A program made the position numbers and the translations under genes. The notes under the pieces were generated by a model. The model did no database searches. It saw only the letters and a program-made list of their open reading frames with translations, and was not told the DNA's origin. From assembly GCA_016213845.1 (NCBI GenBank), contig JACQZN010000056.1, positions 19,185 to 83,184 of the forward strand: a stretch of 64,000 nt of DNA, in the 5' to 3' direction. This DNA comes from Candidatus Wallbacteria bacterium (GTDB taxonomy: Bacteria; Muiribacteriota; UBA6191; JACPRK01). Below, in pieces: positions 1 through 9,045 of this stretch (positions are counted from its first letter, which is position 1; each line of letters opens with the position of its first letter).

Positions 1-656
1 CCGCGCGCTCGGAGCCCGCCAGCAAAGAGCCCTCGGCGCTCGCGCCGATCGCTGCCGAGCTGGTCGCGTTCGGGGCCAGCACGGGCGGACCCAAGACGAT
101 ACTCTCGGTACTGCCCCATTTCCCGGCGGGCTTTCCGGCAGCGATCGTGGTGGCGCTTCAGGACGTTCCGACACCCATCCTCAAACTGATCGCCGATCAG
201 CTCGCCAAGGTCTGCAAGCTGCCGGTCGACATGGCCACTCCGGACCGCCCGATCGAGCGCGGACGGATCCTGCTCGTCTCCGGGGAGCACCACGCCATGG
301 TCATCCGCGGCGCCGAGCGCGATCCGATCCTGAAGCTGATCGAGAAGAACCAGTCGACCGAGCAGTCTCCCGCCTTGAACGGCCTCTTCTCCAGCGTGGC
401 CGTCGCCTGCCCCGGAAAGGCTGTCGGCGTGCTGCTCACGGGTACCGGCAAAGACGGTGCCCTCGGTATCAAGAAGATCCGGCAATCCGGCGGCCGTACC
501 ATTGCTGAAGACCGGCGGACCGCGGTAGTCTTCGACAAGCCCGCCGCAGCCATCGCCCTCGACGTCGTCGACCTGGTGCTGCCATCGTCGCGAATCGTGG
601 AGGGAATCCTCAAACTGACGGCTTACGAACCGGCCGACGCCGCCGCGGCGCGTTAG
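1..656 (+). CDS. CheB-like methylesterase domain protein (5' end missing)
   Basis: The reading frame is open from base 3 to the stop at 654-656, so the gene starts outside the window and only its C-terminal about 217 residues are seen. The frame shows GASTGG, with the nucleophile Ser at bases 78-80, and GTGKDGA further on, both hallmarks of the CheB methylesterase domain that removes methyl groups from chemoreceptor glutamates. The His expected in the family's QHMP motif is replaced: the matching segment reads QDVP, with Asp at 162-164. Ser and Asp of the triad are present and the His is missing, so activity is doubtful. An N-terminal receiver domain, if any, lies upstream. A response regulator gene follows after 21 bp, which suggests a chemosensory or two-component operon. 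Confidence 0.85.
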   Translation, partial: ARSEPASKEPSALAPIAAELVAFGASTGGPKTILSVLPHFPAGFPAAIVVALQDVPTPILKLIADQLAKVCKLPVDMATPDRPIERGRILLVSGEHHAMVIRGAERDPILKLIEKNQSTEQSPALNGLFSSVAVACPGKAVGVLLTGTGKDGALGIKKIRQSGGRTIAEDRRTAVVFDKPAAAIALDVVDLVLPSSRIVEGILKLTAYEPADAAAAR

Positions 657-677
657 ACGACCGGCGACTTTACACCT

Positions 678-1265
678 ATGGACTCATCCCAGAAGCGAAT
701 CCTGATCGTCGATGACGAGGCCGACATCCGCGCGATGCTCAAGCGGGCCATCGAGCGCACTCTCAAGATCCCCGCCGACACGGCTTCCAGCGGGCTGGAA
801 GCCCTGGAGCAGATCCGGGAGACCCGCTACGACCTGATGGTCACCGACCTGTCGATGCCCGAGATGGACGGCCTGGCTCTCTTCCGAGCCGTCAAGGAGC
901 GCCATCCCGAGATTCAGGTCATCGTCCTGACGGCCACGGCCTCGGTGGAGACCTCGATGGCCGCCGTCAAGAGCCACGTCTACTCCTACCTCACCAAGCC
1001 AATCTCGATGGACCGCTTCATCAAGGAAGTCGAAGCGGCCCTCGCAGCCCTCGATGCCAGCCGGCCGACCCCGGCCACCCGAGATCTCGCCTCCGTGCTG
1101 GCCGCAGTCGACAAGGCCGCCGCCGACATCGGCGCGAAGATCGACCGCCTGGCCGGCCAGGCCCCCGTCGAAGCCCTGGTCGAGCTCAAGGGCCTCTCGG
1201 TCCACCTCAAGGAGCAGCTCGGCTACCTGCGCATCCTCGTCGGCGACGGCCGCCCCCCCGCCTAG
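678..1265 (+). CDS. Response regulator with N-terminal receiver domain
   Basis: This 195-residue protein begins with a complete receiver domain (about residues 6-125). The acidic pair is in VDDE, the phosphoacceptor Asp is D57 in the VTDLSMP segment, the Thr/Ser switch is in VLTATAS, and the conserved Lys is K107 in LTKP. The remaining 70 residues are Ala/Leu-rich and helical and contain no DNA-binding or catalytic domain that I recognise, so it may act through protein contacts. It sits 21 bp after the CheB-like gene and is probably co-transcribed with it. Confidence 0.88.
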   Translation: MDSSQKRILIVDDEADIRAMLKRAIERTLKIPADTASSGLEALEQIRETRYDLMVTDLSMPEMDGLALFRAVKERHPEIQVIVLTATASVETSMAAVKSHVYSYLTKPISMDRFIKEVEAALAALDASRPTPATRDLASVLAAVDKAAADIGAKIDRLAGQAPVEALVELKGLSVHLKEQLGYLRILVGDGRPPA

Positions 1266-1328
1266 AGCCAAGGCGGCACCGCGTCCCGACAAGCGTAAAC
1301 GGAGCCTGCACCCCGCTTTCGCGCCGCG

Positions 1329-2696
1329 TCACACCGCGTCGGTCGGCATCATGCGCCGGATCCACGCGCGGTAGTCGCCGTCGAATCCGACCTTCTGCTG
1401 CAACTCCCGGATGCGACCGTGGATGCGCTCCCGAAGCGGCTCGGTCATCTGCGGCAGCTGGGCGATGGCCTCGGCGACGCTGCCGGCCTGGCCGTGGACT
1501 TTCGACTCGGTCTTGCCGAAGAGCGTCTCGGGCAGGACCGCGGCCCCCTCCGGGGCGACCTTCAAGTAGTCGCGCGCCACCAACCCGGCAATCGTGGCGC
1601 TGTGCTTGCGCGAGACGGCGATGTTGCCCTTGCCGGTCACCACATTGCCGACGCCGAACACGTTGTCGTAGCCTGAGAGCTTGGCCGCGCCATCCTCCGC
1701 GAAGATGTAGAACTCGCCCTTCTGCGGGACGCCAGGGATCGGCTCCGGAATGGAGCCGATGGAGCTGATGATCATGCTGGCGCGCTTCTCGACCTCGGTT
1801 CCGGGCAGCTTCAGGACCTTGCCGTCCTTGATCTCGGTGCGGATGAAGCGCAGGCCCACCAGCTTGCCGTTCTCGAGCAGGAAGCCGGTCGGCAGGTGAA
1901 GCGGCTCGAAGCGGAACAGGAACTTCGTCATCGCGTTCTGGAGCAGCCGCTCGCGGACCTCCTCGGTCTTCTTGCGCTCCTCGGGGGTCGCATTTTCCTT
2001 GTAGGCCGCAACCGGCATGTCGAGCGCGCGCCGCCGGTAGTAGAGCGTGCACCCCTTTACTCCCAGATCCTCGAGCGTCAGACCGTGCTCCTTGAGAACC
2101 GCCGCGATGCCCTTGTGCTCCAAATGAAGCATGGAGTGGTTGTGTCCGCGCGCGCGCAGCGCCCGGCCCACCAGCTCCAGCATCACGATCTTCACGACGT
2201 CATAGGAGGCGAGCCCACCGCCCAGGACCATACAGTCGTCCTCGATGGTGTAGCGCGGACCGTCGTAGCCCTTCTCCTCGTAATGGTTGAACCAGTAGAC
2301 CAGCGGGTTCTGGTACACCAGCCCCTTGCCCACGTAGTCGTCGAGACCGTCGATCCCCACGGGACGATCCTTCCAGGCACCATTGGCCAGCAGCACGGCG
2401 CTGAACCCCCAGTGCTTCGCCAGATCCTCGAAGGACACGTCTCGACCCAGCTTCACCCCGGGCACGAAGTGTACGCCCGGACGATCCAGCTTGGCGTTGA
2501 TGCGCTCGTACTCTTGCGCTCGCTGCTTGTCGTGCCAGCGCGGCAGCCCATCCTCGATCTTTCCGTACGGCTTCATGTTCTGCTCGAGGACGACGACCTC
2601 GATGCCGCGGTCCGCCAGCGTCGCGGCCGCTTCGGCTCCCGAGACGGCTCCACCCACGACGGCCACGATGTACTTGGACTGGCTCTCGACGACCAT
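1329..2696 (-). CDS. FAD/NAD(P)-dependent oxidoreductase (ferredoxin-NADP reductase/GltD-like)
   Basis: The 455-residue flavoprotein has an N-terminal FAD Rossmann motif (GGAVSG, about residues 15-20) followed by an acidic strand end. A second dinucleotide site (LGGGLASYD, about residues 158-166) probably binds NAD(P)H. Near the C terminus, GVGNVVTGKGNIA resembles the FAD-contacting segment of adrenodoxin reductase/FprA-type enzymes and GltD. The likely role is electron transfer between NAD(P)H and a ferredoxin or similar partner. I chose the ATG at 2696 because AAGGAG lies 10 bases upstream; the ORF could be extended to 2738 but without a comparable ribosome site. No redox partner is adjacent. 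Confidence 0.8.
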   Translation of the reverse strand: MVVESQSKYIVAVVGGAVSGAEAAATLADRGIEVVVLEQNMKPYGKIEDGLPRWHDKQRAQEYERINAKLDRPGVHFVPGVKLGRDVSFEDLAKHWGFSAVLLANGAWKDRPVGIDGLDDYVGKGLVYQNPLVYWFNHYEEKGYDGPRYTIEDDCMVLGGGLASYDVVKIVMLELVGRALRARGHNHSMLHLEHKGIAAVLKEHGLTLEDLGVKGCTLYYRRRALDMPVAAYKENATPEERKKTEEVRERLLQNAMTKFLFRFEPLHLPTGFLLENGKLVGLRFIRTEIKDGKVLKLPGTEVEKRASMIISSIGSIPEPIPGVPQKGEFYIFAEDGAAKLSGYDNVFGVGNVVTGKGNIAVSRKHSATIAGLVARDYLKVAPEGAAVLPETLFGKTESKVHGQAGSVAEAIAQLPQMTEPLRERIHGRIRELQQKVGFDGDYRAWIRRMMPTDAV

Positions 2697-2927
2697 GACT
2701 CTCTCGCTCCTTGCCATGCCTTGGGTGACGGCAATCACGCCGCGCCCGGCAGATCACAGGACAGACTGTCCGGGAGGACGCCCGCTCGACGAAACACGCG
2801 GGCCATCCGAAGCGCCGGACCGCCCTTCACGGTAGTACGGCGCCCGTTCGAAGTAAACGGCGGCTCACACGAGGCCGCGACGCGGACTCGCGCAAGATCC
2901 GCGCCACACACGCCCCGGCGGGCCTCG

Positions 2928-3668
2928 CTACCGGCCGCGGCCGAACGTGTAGACCATGCCGAGCCCGACCTGGAGGTCGTCCAGGTTGAACCGGCTGTCG
3001 GGGCCGTAGATGTACTTGGCGAAGACGTCGAAATCGACGCGCCGCCCCGGAAACTCGACTCCCCCGAAGACCGTGAAGACGTTCTGGTTGAACGTTCCCG
3101 CGCCGCGCCGATTCACCTCGGCATTGCCGATCCCGATCCCGTAGTAGGGATGATGCTTCAGCCGGAAGGCCGGCGAGCCCGCGGCGAACGCCTCGATGGC
3201 CAGCTCGACCATCTGCACGTCTGCTGTGCTGCCGTTCCAGAAGCCGTACGAGGCCTCGTAGCCCAGCTGGAAGTACTCCCCGTGCCGATCCGGCAGCTTG
3301 TACCGAAGCCCGATGCTGCTGGCCAGCGCTCCGCCCGAAGGCTCGTTTGCTGTGGGGTTGTACCCCGCCAGCCGCCAGAAGGCTGCCCATTCGCTCTCGA
3401 AGGGCAGTGAGGTCCTCAGGCCGAACTCCTCGATCAGCATGCCGCCCTTCTGGGGCCGCGGCTGATCCTGCACGGGCGGCAGCGGAATCTCCTCCGTGGT
3501 AACCACCTCGGAGACCTCCTGCGAGGCCGCATCTATGGCTTCCCGGGCCAGCAGGTCCTCATCGAAATCCGCGACCGGCGGCTCGGCGGGCGCAGACGCC
3601 TTCGCCAGCACCCAGCCGGGCGCAGCTAAAGCCAGCGCGATACAGAGAAACCCGGTGCGAATGAGCAT
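2928..3668 (-). CDS. Exported beta-barrel outer-membrane protein
   Basis: Starting at the ATG at 3668, this 246-residue protein begins with a clear signal peptide (MLIRTG, then a hydrophobic run ending at VLAKA). A Pro- and Glu-rich linker of about 60 residues follows, then alternating amphipathic strands rich in Tyr, Phe and Gly. The end (GMVYTFGRGR) has the Tyr-x-Phe pattern of outer-membrane barrel termini, although a few residues follow the Phe. I do not recognise a specific family; it looks like a small barrel with roughly eight to ten strands. An in-frame start at 3701 would add 11 residues before the signal peptide and is less likely. Confidence 0.7.
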   Translation of the reverse strand: MLIRTGFLCIALALAAPGWVLAKASAPAEPPVADFDEDLLAREAIDAASQEVSEVVTTEEIPLPPVQDQPRPQKGGMLIEEFGLRTSLPFESEWAAFWRLAGYNPTANEPSGGALASSIGLRYKLPDRHGEYFQLGYEASYGFWNGSTADVQMVELAIEAFAAGSPAFRLKHHPYYGIGIGNAEVNRRGAGTFNQNVFTVFGGVEFPGRRVDFDVFAKYIYGPDSRFNLDDLQVGLGMVYTFGRGR

Positions 3669-3751
3669 GCGATCGATCCACCTATCGGCCCCCGCTGCCA
3701 TTCAGCGGAGTCGTCAGGCGTTCGAATCACACCCAAGGCTCGAAACGGAGA

Positions 3752-4789
3752 CTAGTACCCGTCCTCGGCCAGCCGCGTCGCCAGCGCCTCGTAGAGCCCC
3801 TTGGCGTCGAAGGTGGTCAACCAGCCCATCTCGTCCAGATGATCGGCGTCGAGGTCCCCGAGGTACTGCCCCCGGCGCGCGGACGACATCCCGACCATGC
3901 CGTCGGTTCGCCCGGCCAGCTCCGGCCTGAGCCACTCCCTGGGCAAGTCGCGCAACGCTTCCTGGAACCCTTTCTCCGAAAGCGCGTGCACCAGCCGGCC
4001 GTCTCCGGCCGCCAGCTTCCGCAACGCCTTGCCGTCGCCCGCGTCGAGCGGTTGGCGCAAGAGCGTCCTCTCCAGAGCCCGGTTGATGGCGTGCGTCGCC
4101 ATCAGAGGGACGAAGTAATTGCGGAACTTCTGGGCCCCGGCCAGGCTCCTGTAGACCACGCGCGGGTCGTCGGGCACGGCAGGGTTGAACGTCAGCTCCA
4201 TGTGGCGCACGGACAGATCATGGAAACCCGCGAGGTCGATGCCGAGCGCCTTCGCCAGCTTCTCGATGCTCGGAAACCGCTGCTGGGCGTAGTAGACGAA
4301 CCAGTCGGCCAGGAGCGTGCCGTGGTTCGGCGTGCTCACCATCGTGACCGAGGCAATTCGGTCGGCCATCCCGAGCCGGGCGATCATGTAGCGCGTGTCG
4401 AGTCCGCCCATGCTGTGGGCCAGGATGTTCACCTTGCCGTCGGGGTACCGGCTCCGGATCTGCTCGGCCAGCGCGGTCGCGCGCGCCTCGATGCTGCCGG
4501 TCGGCGGAACGTCGGAGGTGAACACGTCGAACCCGCGCTCCCTCAGGTGCTGCTCGATTCCGTGGAAGTATCGGACCTCGATCGGCCCCCACCGGAGCTT
4601 GTCGAACCCACAGATGCCGTGCGCCAGCACGATCGGATACCGGGTCGGAGTCGCCTTGTCGACGAAAGGCCGGAACAACCGCCGGAACAAGCCCGTCCGC
4701 AGGTTGAACGTCCCGAACGGCTCCTCGGCATGCAGCGCCGAAGCCATCAGGACAAGAGCCAGAACCGTTGTAGAAATCGCGCGAGTCAT
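3752..4789 (-). CDS. Exported triacylglycerol lipase-like alpha/beta hydrolase
   Basis: The protein has a signal peptide (MTRAIS, hydrophobic core, ALHA cleavage region). An alpha/beta-hydrolase fold of the bacterial lipase family I type follows: an oxyanion motif in VLAHGICG, the nucleophile elbow AHSMGG (Ser about residue 125), STPNHGT after it, and a late DADHLDEMG segment that probably supplies the catalytic His. About 346 residues is a normal length for this family. It probably hydrolyses ester lipids in the periplasm or outside the cell. I chose the ATG at 4789 because it directly begins the signal peptide; the frame is open to 4834. No lipase-specific foldase gene is next to it. The neighbour at 4856 is divergent. 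Confidence 0.82.
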   Translation of the reverse strand: MTRAISTTVLALVLMASALHAEEPFGTFNLRTGLFRRLFRPFVDKATPTRYPIVLAHGICGFDKLRWGPIEVRYFHGIEQHLRERGFDVFTSDVPPTGSIEARATALAEQIRSRYPDGKVNILAHSMGGLDTRYMIARLGMADRIASVTMVSTPNHGTLLADWFVYYAQQRFPSIEKLAKALGIDLAGFHDLSVRHMELTFNPAVPDDPRVVYRSLAGAQKFRNYFVPLMATHAINRALERTLLRQPLDAGDGKALRKLAAGDGRLVHALSEKGFQEALRDLPREWLRPELAGRTDGMVGMSSARRGQYLGDLDADHLDEMGWLTTFDAKGLYEALATRLAEDGY

Positions 4790-4855
4790 ACGAGCGAAGC
4801 GCGAAAGGATAGCAGAAGAATCTCCTGCTGACAAGCCGATAGTCAGGAGATGACG

Positions 4856-5698
4856 ATGGTGCGAAATCGCACGGCGCCTGTTGCGCTCCTGGCCCTGTTC
4901 GCGGCCGGGGCGGTTTCCGTCTGGTCGGCCGAACCTGCGCCGGCCACGGTGGAGGCCGGGTTCCGGCGGCTCTGGGAGCGGCCGGGACTGCTCCTCGACG
5001 CGGGGCTGAACCGGCCGCCGCCGGGCGAAGGGCCGGTCGTGCTACGGGCCCTGGAGTTCACGGCCCGTTCGAGCCGCCTGGTCTCGGTCGCGTGGACCCC
5101 GGCCGCCTCTGGGGGAAGCGACGGCCCGGTTCGCGGGACGCTGGCGGCGCGCGTGGCGGGCGTGATGCCCCCATCCACCAGGACGCTCGAAATCGACCTG
5201 GTGGCCGAGGGGCTGGGCCTGGACCGGGAGGCGCTGCGAACGCGCGGGGCCATCCGCCTGGTCGAACCGGGCCGCTATCGCGCAACCTCGCGGCTGCCCT
5301 TCGACCTCATGGAGCTGCTCAACAAGGGCACGCGCCTGGGCGAGGAAGGTGGAGCGCTCGTGGCATCCGGCCGCCGCAAGGTGCTGCTCTTCGAGCTTCC
5401 GTTCCGCCTGGAAGGCCCGCTCGCCGCCGTCGACCGCGTACACGTGACGCTGGCGCCGACCCAGCTGTCCCTGGCCAGCATCCCGGCGCCTGGCCCGATC
5501 CGAAACGCGCTCGTCGATGCCGTCAATCCCGTCTTCTGCATCGACGCCGCGCTCGGCCCCCTGCGCCACCTGCTCTTCGCCGAGGTCGACTCCGTGCGCG
5601 TCGAACCCACCGCCGTCGCCGTGACCGTCGCCGGCCACCCGCGCCTCCCCGGAGAGCCGGAGCCCGGCCCCCCGCACCACCCGCCGCGCACGCGGTGA
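4856..5698 (+). CDS. Exported protein of unknown function
   Basis: I do not recognise this 280-residue protein. It begins with a signal peptide (MVRNRTAPVALLALF, then an Ala/Val core ending near VWSAEP). The rest is a soluble domain of alternating strands with repeated statements of hydrophobic-polar pattern and a Pro-rich tail of about 20 residues. The overall look resembles lipid-binding beta-rich envelope proteins, but that is only an impression. AGGAG at 4845-4849 is six bases from the ATG at 4856 and abuts the ATG at 4850, so I prefer 4856. It is divergent from the lipase gene and convergent with the ABC permease gene. Confidence 0.6.
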   Translation: MVRNRTAPVALLALFAAGAVSVWSAEPAPATVEAGFRRLWERPGLLLDAGLNRPPPGEGPVVLRALEFTARSSRLVSVAWTPAASGGSDGPVRGTLAARVAGVMPPSTRTLEIDLVAEGLGLDREALRTRGAIRLVEPGRYRATSRLPFDLMELLNKGTRLGEEGGALVASGRRKVLLFELPFRLEGPLAAVDRVHVTLAPTQLSLASIPAPGPIRNALVDAVNPVFCIDAALGPLRHLLFAEVDSVRVEPTAVAVTVAGHPRLPGEPEPGPPHHPPRTR

Positions 5699-5720
5699 GA
5701 GAGCGGCCGGGGCCTTCGAC

Positions 5721-7601
5721 CTACCGGATCGCGAAGACCTCGTGATCGGTGCGGAGCCCGGCGCGCGTGTCATCCACGACCCGGATGGAGTGGTCGAGCA
5801 CATAGAACCAGCGCCGGCTGTCGATGAAGCCGAAGGTGTGGGTGGGGCGATTGGGTACCCGCTGGCCCGTGAGCACCGGAGTGGCGGTCATCCCCCTGGG
5901 ATCGATGAGCAGGTAGGCGGCCCCCAGCTCCGCGCCTCGCTCTACCCGCGCCAGCGCCCGCGAGCCGTCCTCGGTCACATCGAGCTCGCCGATCCGCGCA
6001 CGAGGCCCCAGCTCCAGTCGACTCAGTTCCTCTCCGGAGTCCGAAAATCGCAAGAGGGCCCCCGACCAGGAATCCCCTGGGCCGGGCTCCAGGACGGAGA
6101 GCAGGAAGTCCGGGCCGCACTCCGAATGCAGGCTGCCCGGCAGCACCTCCCGGGCCAGCTCCCGGAAGGTGGCCCGCTGGCCAGAGACTTCCATCCTCAG
6201 GATCGTCTCGCGCCGCGTGAAGTCGTCCCATAGAGAGAGCCAGCAGACCAGGCGGGGCGAGGCCGGCGCACCAGCCACGGAGGCCCCCGAGCGGACCGAG
6301 GAGCGCATCAGGCTGACCCGCACGGAGGGCGAGGTGATACCCGGCACCCACTCGTCGGCACGACGGCCACCCGCGTCGTCGAGCACCAGTGCGCGCAGCC
6401 GATAGTCGTGGGCCGAGTCTCGCGCCAGCACCAGCAGGCCGGGCTCCAGCGCCCAGACTTCCTGTACCGCAAGCTCCGGAGTCGAGAAGAAGACCTCGCC
6501 GCGATCCTTGGGGCCCGTCACCCGCCGGATCTCGCAGCCTGCGACTCCCCTGCCGGTCTGCGTCAAGCGATAGGCCGGATATCCGCTGGTGCCCGGGATC
6601 TCCGAGAACGGCAGCCGCGACGAGAGCTTGCCGGTGGCAAGGTCGTACTCCGCGGGGATCGCCATATCGATCGGGTACCCGGCAACAGCCCAGGGGCCGT
6701 CGACGATCACGCGGCTGGCGCTTCGCCTGCTGGAGACCTTGGCCCACCTGAGCGGTAGCCATCGCGTGCGGCCGGAGCGGGCCTCGACCTGCGCCACGCG
6801 CGTGTCCTCCCGCCGGAACAGGTTGGCCGCACCCGTACGCACCCGCGTCGTCACCAGGAGCGTGCCGTCGCCGCCCGGAACCGCGTCGAGGATGGCGGTC
6901 GGCTCGGGCGCCCAGGCGCGGGTCTGGAGCAGGTGGAGGCCCGCGACGCCGCCGGCCATCACGACCAGCGCCGCCCCGGCTGCCGCCACGCCGGCTGCGT
7001 TGCGCCGCCAGCTCCGCATCATGTCGCCGTGCTCGACGGCGGCCAACGACGCCAGGCTCGCCGCCGCGGCCAGGCCCGCCGACAGGAGCGCGGGCCAGAG
7101 CTCCGAGCGGTTCACGATGGTCACCAGCGCCATCGCCAGGAACACCGCCGCGAAGCACGAATCGAGTCGCTTGCTCAACTGAGTCGAGAGGAAGAGCCCG
7201 GCCGCGTAGCCCATCAGCGCCGTCGCGAACAGGATTCCGGACGCCTCGAGCCCGCCCAGGGCGCCGAACGCTGCCTGCCTGCCCCCCAGAGAGAGCACCG
7301 CCAGGAAGACGGCCGCCGCCGACAGGGCCGAGAGCGCGCCGGCCGTCCACTTGGCCCTCCAGACGCCCAGCCGCGACACGGGCCGCGAAAGCAGGAGCTC
7401 GTAGGTACCACCCTCGATCTCGGAGGCGTACTGCTGAGAGCCGAGCGCCGCGCCCAGCACCGCGACCGCATAGCAGGCGATCAAGAGATTGCCCCCGGGG
7501 CCCGACCCGGCACCGGCACCGACGACCATCGCGCCGACCGCCACGCCCGCCGCCAGCACCACGCCCAGCTCCCCGAGCTCCTTGCGCATCAGCTGATTCA
7601 T
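5721..7601 (-). CDS. ABC-2 type permease fused to a large extracytoplasmic beta-rich domain
   Basis: The first about 230 residues form about six membrane segments and contain the typical ABC-2 permease features, including EIEGGTYELLLSRPVSR in the first cytoplasmic loop. After the last membrane helix (about residues 205-225) come about 400 soluble residues of repeating beta pattern resembling a PQQ- or WD-type propeller. This is unusual for this permease class. The gene is the last of a GntR-ATPase-permease set, 31 bp after the ATPase gene, so it is almost certainly the membrane partner of that ATPase. The substrate is unknown. The propeller could sense or bind an extracellular ligand. Confidence 0.75.
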   Translation of the reverse strand: MNQLMRKELGELGVVLAAGVAVGAMVVGAGAGSGPGGNLLIACYAVAVLGAALGSQQYASEIEGGTYELLLSRPVSRLGVWRAKWTAGALSALSAAAVFLAVLSLGGRQAAFGALGGLEASGILFATALMGYAAGLFLSTQLSKRLDSCFAAVFLAMALVTIVNRSELWPALLSAGLAAAASLASLAAVEHGDMMRSWRRNAAGVAAAGAALVVMAGGVAGLHLLQTRAWAPEPTAILDAVPGGDGTLLVTTRVRTGAANLFRREDTRVAQVEARSGRTRWLPLRWAKVSSRRSASRVIVDGPWAVAGYPIDMAIPAEYDLATGKLSSRLPFSEIPGTSGYPAYRLTQTGRGVAGCEIRRVTGPKDRGEVFFSTPELAVQEVWALEPGLLVLARDSAHDYRLRALVLDDAGGRRADEWVPGITSPSVRVSLMRSSVRSGASVAGAPASPRLVCWLSLWDDFTRRETILRMEVSGQRATFRELAREVLPGSLHSECGPDFLLSVLEPGPGDSWSGALLRFSDSGEELSRLELGPRARIGELDVTEDGSRALARVERGAELGAAYLLIDPRGMTATPVLTGQRVPNRPTHTFGFIDSRRWFYVLDHSIRVVDDTRAGLRTDHEVFAIR

Positions 7602-7632
7602 CCGGCCACCTCTCTCTGGGCGCTCCGCGCCT

Positions 7633-8517
7633 TCACTGCACCAGATCTACGAAGATCTCCTCCAGCGTCAGCGGCTCCACGGCCCGGCCGCGCACCGCCA
7701 GCGCGGCCAGCCGGCCCTCGAAGGCACGCTCATCGAAGTCTCGCACCGTGAGCGTCAGCTCGTTGCCTTCGCGCCGCGCCCGTACCACGCCCGGCAAGTC
7801 CAGCTCTCCGGGGGCGGCGTCCTCGAAAGAGAGCCTGACCCGCCTCGTCGTCTCCTTCAGCCGGTCCAGCTCGCCCTCGTAGACCATCTTGCCTTCGCGC
7901 ACGACGCCGATCCGATCCGCCACCCGCTCGACCTCCTCGATGATGTGCGTCGAGAAGAAAACCGTGCGGCCTTCCTGGGCTATGACCTCCACGATACTCT
8001 CGAGGAACTCGCGCCGCACCACCGCGTCCAGCCCGCTCGTCGGCTCGTCCAGGATCAGCAGCCGCGGCCGGTGCGCCAGCGCCAGCACCAGACAGAGCTT
8101 GGCCAGCATCCCCCGCGAAAGCTCGCGCACCCGCTTCTCGGGCTCGATGCCGAATTTCTCCAGGAGCTCCCGGGCGTGCGCGGCATCGTGCCCAGGATAG
8201 AAACCGCCGCTGAACTCGACCATCTCGCGCGTCCGCATGTACTCGTAGAGCTGCTGGCGCTCGCTCACGTAGCCGATGCTGGCCAGCATCTCTGCGCGCC
8301 GCTCGCCCGGGTCGCTGGAGAGCACGCGCACCTCGCCGCCATCGCGCGGGTGCAGCCCCATCAGTACCTTGATGGTGGTCGTCTTTCCAGCCCCGTTTCG
8401 CCCCAGGAATCCGTACACACACCCCTCCGGAACGTACATGTCCAGCCCATTCACGGCCGGCCGCCCGGAGGCGTATCCCTTCACCAGACCTCGCGTCTCG
8501 ATCGCACCCGCTCCCAT
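7633..8517 (-). CDS. ABC transporter ATP-binding protein (drug/lipid exporter type)
   Basis: The 294-residue nucleotide-binding subunit has Walker A GRNGAGKTT, a signature segment LSRGMLAK, Walker B LLILDEPTSGLD and the switch His in STHIIEE. The C-terminal about 80 residues are the extension typical of CcmA/NatA-like exporters. The ATG at 8517 is preceded by AAAGGGG. The longer frame to 8715 overlaps the GntR gene and is not coding there. It lies 13 bp after the regulator gene and 31 bp before the permease gene, and so forms a regulator-ATPase-permease operon. Confidence 0.9.
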   Translation of the reverse strand: MGAGAIETRGLVKGYASGRPAVNGLDMYVPEGCVYGFLGRNGAGKTTTIKVLMGLHPRDGGEVRVLSSDPGERRAEMLASIGYVSERQQLYEYMRTREMVEFSGGFYPGHDAAHARELLEKFGIEPEKRVRELSRGMLAKLCLVLALAHRPRLLILDEPTSGLDAVVRREFLESIVEVIAQEGRTVFFSTHIIEEVERVADRIGVVREGKMVYEGELDRLKETTRRVRLSFEDAAPGELDLPGVVRARREGNELTLTVRDFDERAFEGRLAALAVRGRAVEPLTLEEIFVDLVQ

Positions 8518-8530
8518 CGCAGCGCCCCTT

Positions 8531-8926
8531 TCAGCCTCGCTCGCTCCCCCGCCCCACCCGGTCGAACGCCTCTTCGAGCGCGTCGCGAACATCCAGCTCT
8601 CCCACGCCCAGTAGCCGCGCCTCCCGCACCGCCTCTTCCAGCAGCGAGAGCACCCGCCGGCGCGCCTGCTTCCCGTCCACCGCGGGCGGCGCCTCGGCCA
8701 CGAACAGCCCCTCACCCCGGCGCATTTCCAGGAACCCGGCCCGCTCGAGCGCTCCGTACGCCCGCGCCACCGTGTTCGGGTTCACTCGCAACCGCACCGC
8801 AAGCTCCCGGGAGCCAGGCAGCCGCTCGCCCGGCTTCAACGCTCCGGCCGCGATCGAGCACTGCAGCTGCCGGATGATCTGCAGATGGATGGGCTCGGCA
8901 AGCGATGGATTGATCTCGAGATGCAC
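8531..8926 (-). CDS. GntR-family regulator, YtrA type
   Basis: The protein has 131 residues: an N-terminal winged helix of the GntR type (residues about 8-75, with IHLQIIRQLQ, PGERLPGSRELA and NPNTVARAYGALE) and a short helical C-terminal part of about 50 residues. The short C-terminal region is characteristic of the YtrA subgroup, whose members commonly repress neighbouring ABC exporter operons in response to cell-envelope stress or antibiotics. It is the first gene of the 8926-5721 operon and probably autoregulates it. It is divergent from the large exported protein gene at 9046. Confidence 0.88.
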   Translation of the reverse strand: MHLEINPSLAEPIHLQIIRQLQCSIAAGALKPGERLPGSRELAVRLRVNPNTVARAYGALERAGFLEMRRGEGLFVAEAPPAVDGKQARRRVLSLLEEAVREARLLGVGELDVRDALEEAFDRVGRGSERG

Positions 8927-8987
8927 GCAATCGTCCCATGCCCGAGCCTAGCACGACCGGCAATGCACCGCCTCCCCCGCGGACTGC

Positions 8988-8996
8988 TGCTAGAAT
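8988..8996 (+). promoter_or_regulatory. Probable extended -10 promoter for the gene at 9046
   Basis: TGCTAGAAT matches the extended -10 pattern TGnTAnAAT. Transcription from here would begin near 9003, which fits starts at 9022 or 9046 and excludes the longer frame at 8938. I see no good -35 match. Confidence 0.4.
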
Positions 8997-9045
8997 CGGC
9001 CCAGGCGATGGCCGCTCCGCGATGCGAGTGCCCCCGCCATTCATC

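Noticed and set aside
8938..9045. Upstream start of the PPC/PKD protein at 8938
   Set aside because: A probable -10 box at 8991-8996 lies downstream of it, and the extra residues are low-complexity before a good signal peptide.
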